DNA from: an uncultured Ruminococcus sp.
Lineage (GTDB): Bacteria; Bacillota; Clostridia; Oscillospirales; Ruminococcaceae
Direction of reading: 5' to 3'
DNA length: 6,281 nt
Assembly (NCBI GenBank): GCA_945876405.1
Contig: CAMCOJ010000128.1
Span: forward strand, 1-6,281
Under the pieces are notes generated by a model, which made no database searches, was not told where the DNA came from, and was given only the letters and a program-made list of their open reading frames with translations. A program made the position numbers and the translations under genes. Below are positions 4,744 through 6,281 of the stretch, piece after piece (positions within the stretch are counted from its first letter, which is position 1; each line of letters begins with the position of its first letter).

Positions 4744-6195
4744 TTACCAGCCCAGTACCTTATCGTAAAGCTGTTCGTATTTTCTTGCTGAGCTGTCCCA
4801 TGAGAAGTTTGCTTTCATTCCGCGTTTGACAATATCGGACCAGCCCTTTGGCATGTCGTAGTAAACATGCTTTGCGTAGTTGATTATGCCAAGCATCTCG
4901 TCTGCGTTGTAGTTTGTAAATGAGAAGCCCGTACCCGTGTTGTAGTATTCGTTGAATGCTTCAACGCTGTCCTTGAGTCCGCCGGTTTCACGTACAATCG
5001 GAACTGTACCGTACTTGAGTGCGATAAGCTGTGTAAGTCCGCACGGTTCAAATCTTGAAGGAACAAGCATCGCATCGGCGGCAGCATAAATCTTGTGTGC
5101 ACGGTTTTCCGAGAAGAAGATATTTGCGGATACCCTGTCCGGATGCAGATACTGGTAGTGCTTGAAAGTACCTTCGTACCTCTGCTCACCTGTGCCGAGT
5201 ACAACAAGCTGTGTGTTCTCGTCAATGATTCTGTCAAGTACCCAGTTTACAAGGTCAAGACCTTTCTGGTCAGTAAGTCTTGAGATGATTGCAATCATGA
5301 ATTTGTTCTTGTCAACAGGGAGACCGAGCTCTCTCTGAAGTTCCATCTTGTTTGCGTCTTTGCCTGCTCTGAAGTCTGAAGCGGAGTACTGCTTGAATAT
5401 TTCCATGTCAGTTTCAGGATTGTAGATGCTGTAATCAATACCGTTTATGATACCGCAGAGTGAATTGTTTCTCGCTCTGAGCAGTCCGTCAAGTCCTTCG
5501 CCGTAGTAGCTGTTCTGAATTTCACCTGCGTATGTTTCACTTACTGTTGTTATGTAGTCAGCGTAAACCATACCGCCCTTGAGCATGTTTGCATCCTTCT
5601 TGAATTCAAGCTTGTCAGGCGTGAACATATATCCCGGAAGGTCTGTGTTATACTGGAATGTCTTGATATCCCAGATGCCCTGGAACTTAAGGTTATGTAT
5701 TGTCATGATTGTCTTTGTTCCGAAGTAGAAAGGATTTTCCGCATAGATAGTGTGGAGAAATACCGGAATAAGACCAGCCTGCCAGTCGTGACAGTGAATG
5801 ATGTCAGGCTTGAAGTTAATTACAGGCATTATCGCAAGAACTGCCTTGCAGAAAAATGTGAAGCGTTCGATATCAAACTTCGGATCAGAATACGGTCTGT
5901 CACCGCCGAAGTAGTATTCATTGTCAACGAAGTAATATGTTATCCCGTCAATCTCGTGCTTCATTATACCAACATGGAACTTGCCCTTTCTCTTGCCGTA
6001 GTCCATGTAGAAATGATGGATGTACTGGAAGCTGTTTCTGTATTCCTGTGGTATGAAAGTATAATACGGAAGGATAACCGCTGCTTCATACTTTGTTCGG
6101 TCAAATGTCTTAGGAAGTGTTCCCACAACGTCAGCGAGTCCGCCTGTTTTGATGAACGGAACACATTCGGATGCAGCAAAAAGAATTTTTTTCAT
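4744..6195 (-). CDS. glgA: Glycogen synthase (ADP-glucose type, GT5 family)
   Basis: A 483-residue enzyme, full length for bacterial GlgA. It transfers glucose from ADP-glucose to the non-reducing end of an alpha-1,4-glucan in the cytoplasm. The N-terminal GT5 catalytic domain (about 3-245) opens with the ADP-binding KTGGL motif (K16-L20) and contains HCHDWQAG (134-141). The C-terminal GT-B domain carries SRLTDQKG (R306 and K311, equivalent to R300 and K305 of the Escherichia coli enzyme). It also carries PSRFEPCGLTQ with the catalytic-region glutamate E383 (E. coli E377), followed by ETGGL. All key residues are intact. The gene is probably last in its transcript, since a terminator follows. 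No strong promoter is visible in the 86 nt before the start, so it may be co-transcribed with a gene beyond the right edge. Other glg genes are not in this window. Confidence 0.97.
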   Translation of the reverse strand: MKKILFAASECVPFIKTGGLADVVGTLPKTFDRTKYEAAVILPYYTFIPQEYRNSFQYIHHFYMDYGKRKGKFHVGIMKHEIDGITYYFVDNEYYFGGDRPYSDPKFDIERFTFFCKAVLAIMPVINFKPDIIHCHDWQAGLIPVFLHTIYAENPFYFGTKTIMTIHNLKFQGIWDIKTFQYNTDLPGYMFTPDKLEFKKDANMLKGGMVYADYITTVSETYAGEIQNSYYGEGLDGLLRARNNSLCGIINGIDYSIYNPETDMEIFKQYSASDFRAGKDANKMELQRELGLPVDKNKFMIAIISRLTDQKGLDLVNWVLDRIIDENTQLVVLGTGEQRYEGTFKHYQYLHPDRVSANIFFSENRAHKIYAAADAMLVPSRFEPCGLTQLIALKYGTVPIVRETGGLKDSVEAFNEYYNTGTGFSFTNYNADEMLGIINYAKHVYYDMPKGWSDIVKRGMKANFSWDSSARKYEQLYDKVLGW

Positions 6196-6203
6196 ATCTG
6201 TAA

Positions 6204-6210
6204 TCCCTTT
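6204..6210 (-). promoter_or_regulatory. Ribosome binding site fixing the glgA start at 6195
   Basis: AAAGGGA (6210-6204) lies 8 nt before the ATG at 6195. An in-frame ATG at 6213 sits directly upstream of this site and has no ribosome site of its own. Starting at 6195 gives the usual GlgA N-terminus MKKILFAASE. Confidence 0.85.
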
Positions 6211-6281
6211 CATTAATTTAAAAATATCAATATTGTTATTGTGATTGTTCCGGTAAAGTGAATTTATCTATGCTTATATTG

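Noticed and set aside
5695..6216. 173-codon plus-strand frame opposite glgA
   Set aside because: Antisense shadow of the intact GT5 enzyme; no ribosome site or recognisable domain.

Overview
The window looks like chromosomal DNA from a low- to mid-GC Gram-positive anaerobe. The most likely source is a Ruminococcus-type member of the Oscillospiraceae. The grounds are AGGAG-type ribosome sites, sigma-A promoters, the styles of the sigma/anti-sigma pair and of GlgA, and a cohesin-like module on the anti-sigma-like protein. Species cannot be fixed from the sequence alone.

Layout: (1) Positions 1-49 hold the first 16 codons of a minus-strand gene that runs off the left edge. It has a near-perfect sigma-A promoter (99-127) and a perfect 7-1-7 palindrome (76-90) of Fur/PerR/Zur operator shape between promoter and start codon. 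(2) Positions 334-867, plus strand, encode a small membrane protein joining a UBA/TS-N-like helical domain to a DUF4342-like membrane domain. (3) Positions 947-2939, plus strand, encode an OmpR/PhoB-type response regulator and its sensor histidine kinase, only 4 nt apart, with their own promoter and a strong terminator. (4) Positions 2958-4590, minus strand, form a two-gene unit: an ECF sigma factor, then an overlapping single-pass membrane protein that is probably its anti-sigma partner. This protein has a long Thr/Ser/Pro/Glu-rich external linker and a C-terminal domain that reads like a cohesin fold. (5) Positions 4744-6195, minus strand, encode a complete ADP-glucose-type glycogen synthase (GlgA), closed by its own hairpin terminator.

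The window therefore holds two independent envelope-to-transcription signalling systems meeting tail to tail at one shared bidirectional terminator (2917-2958), next to a glycogen-storage gene. The ECF operon has a candidate self-recognised promoter (TGAAAC-N17-CGTGTT), consistent with autoregulation. The most unusual point is the cohesin-like outer domain on the anti-sigma-like protein. It suggests, as inference only, a surface sensor for cell-wall, polysaccharide or cellulosome-related ligands, analogous to but distinct from clostridial SigI/RsgI. No RNA genes, insertion sequences, CRISPR arrays or attachment sites were seen.
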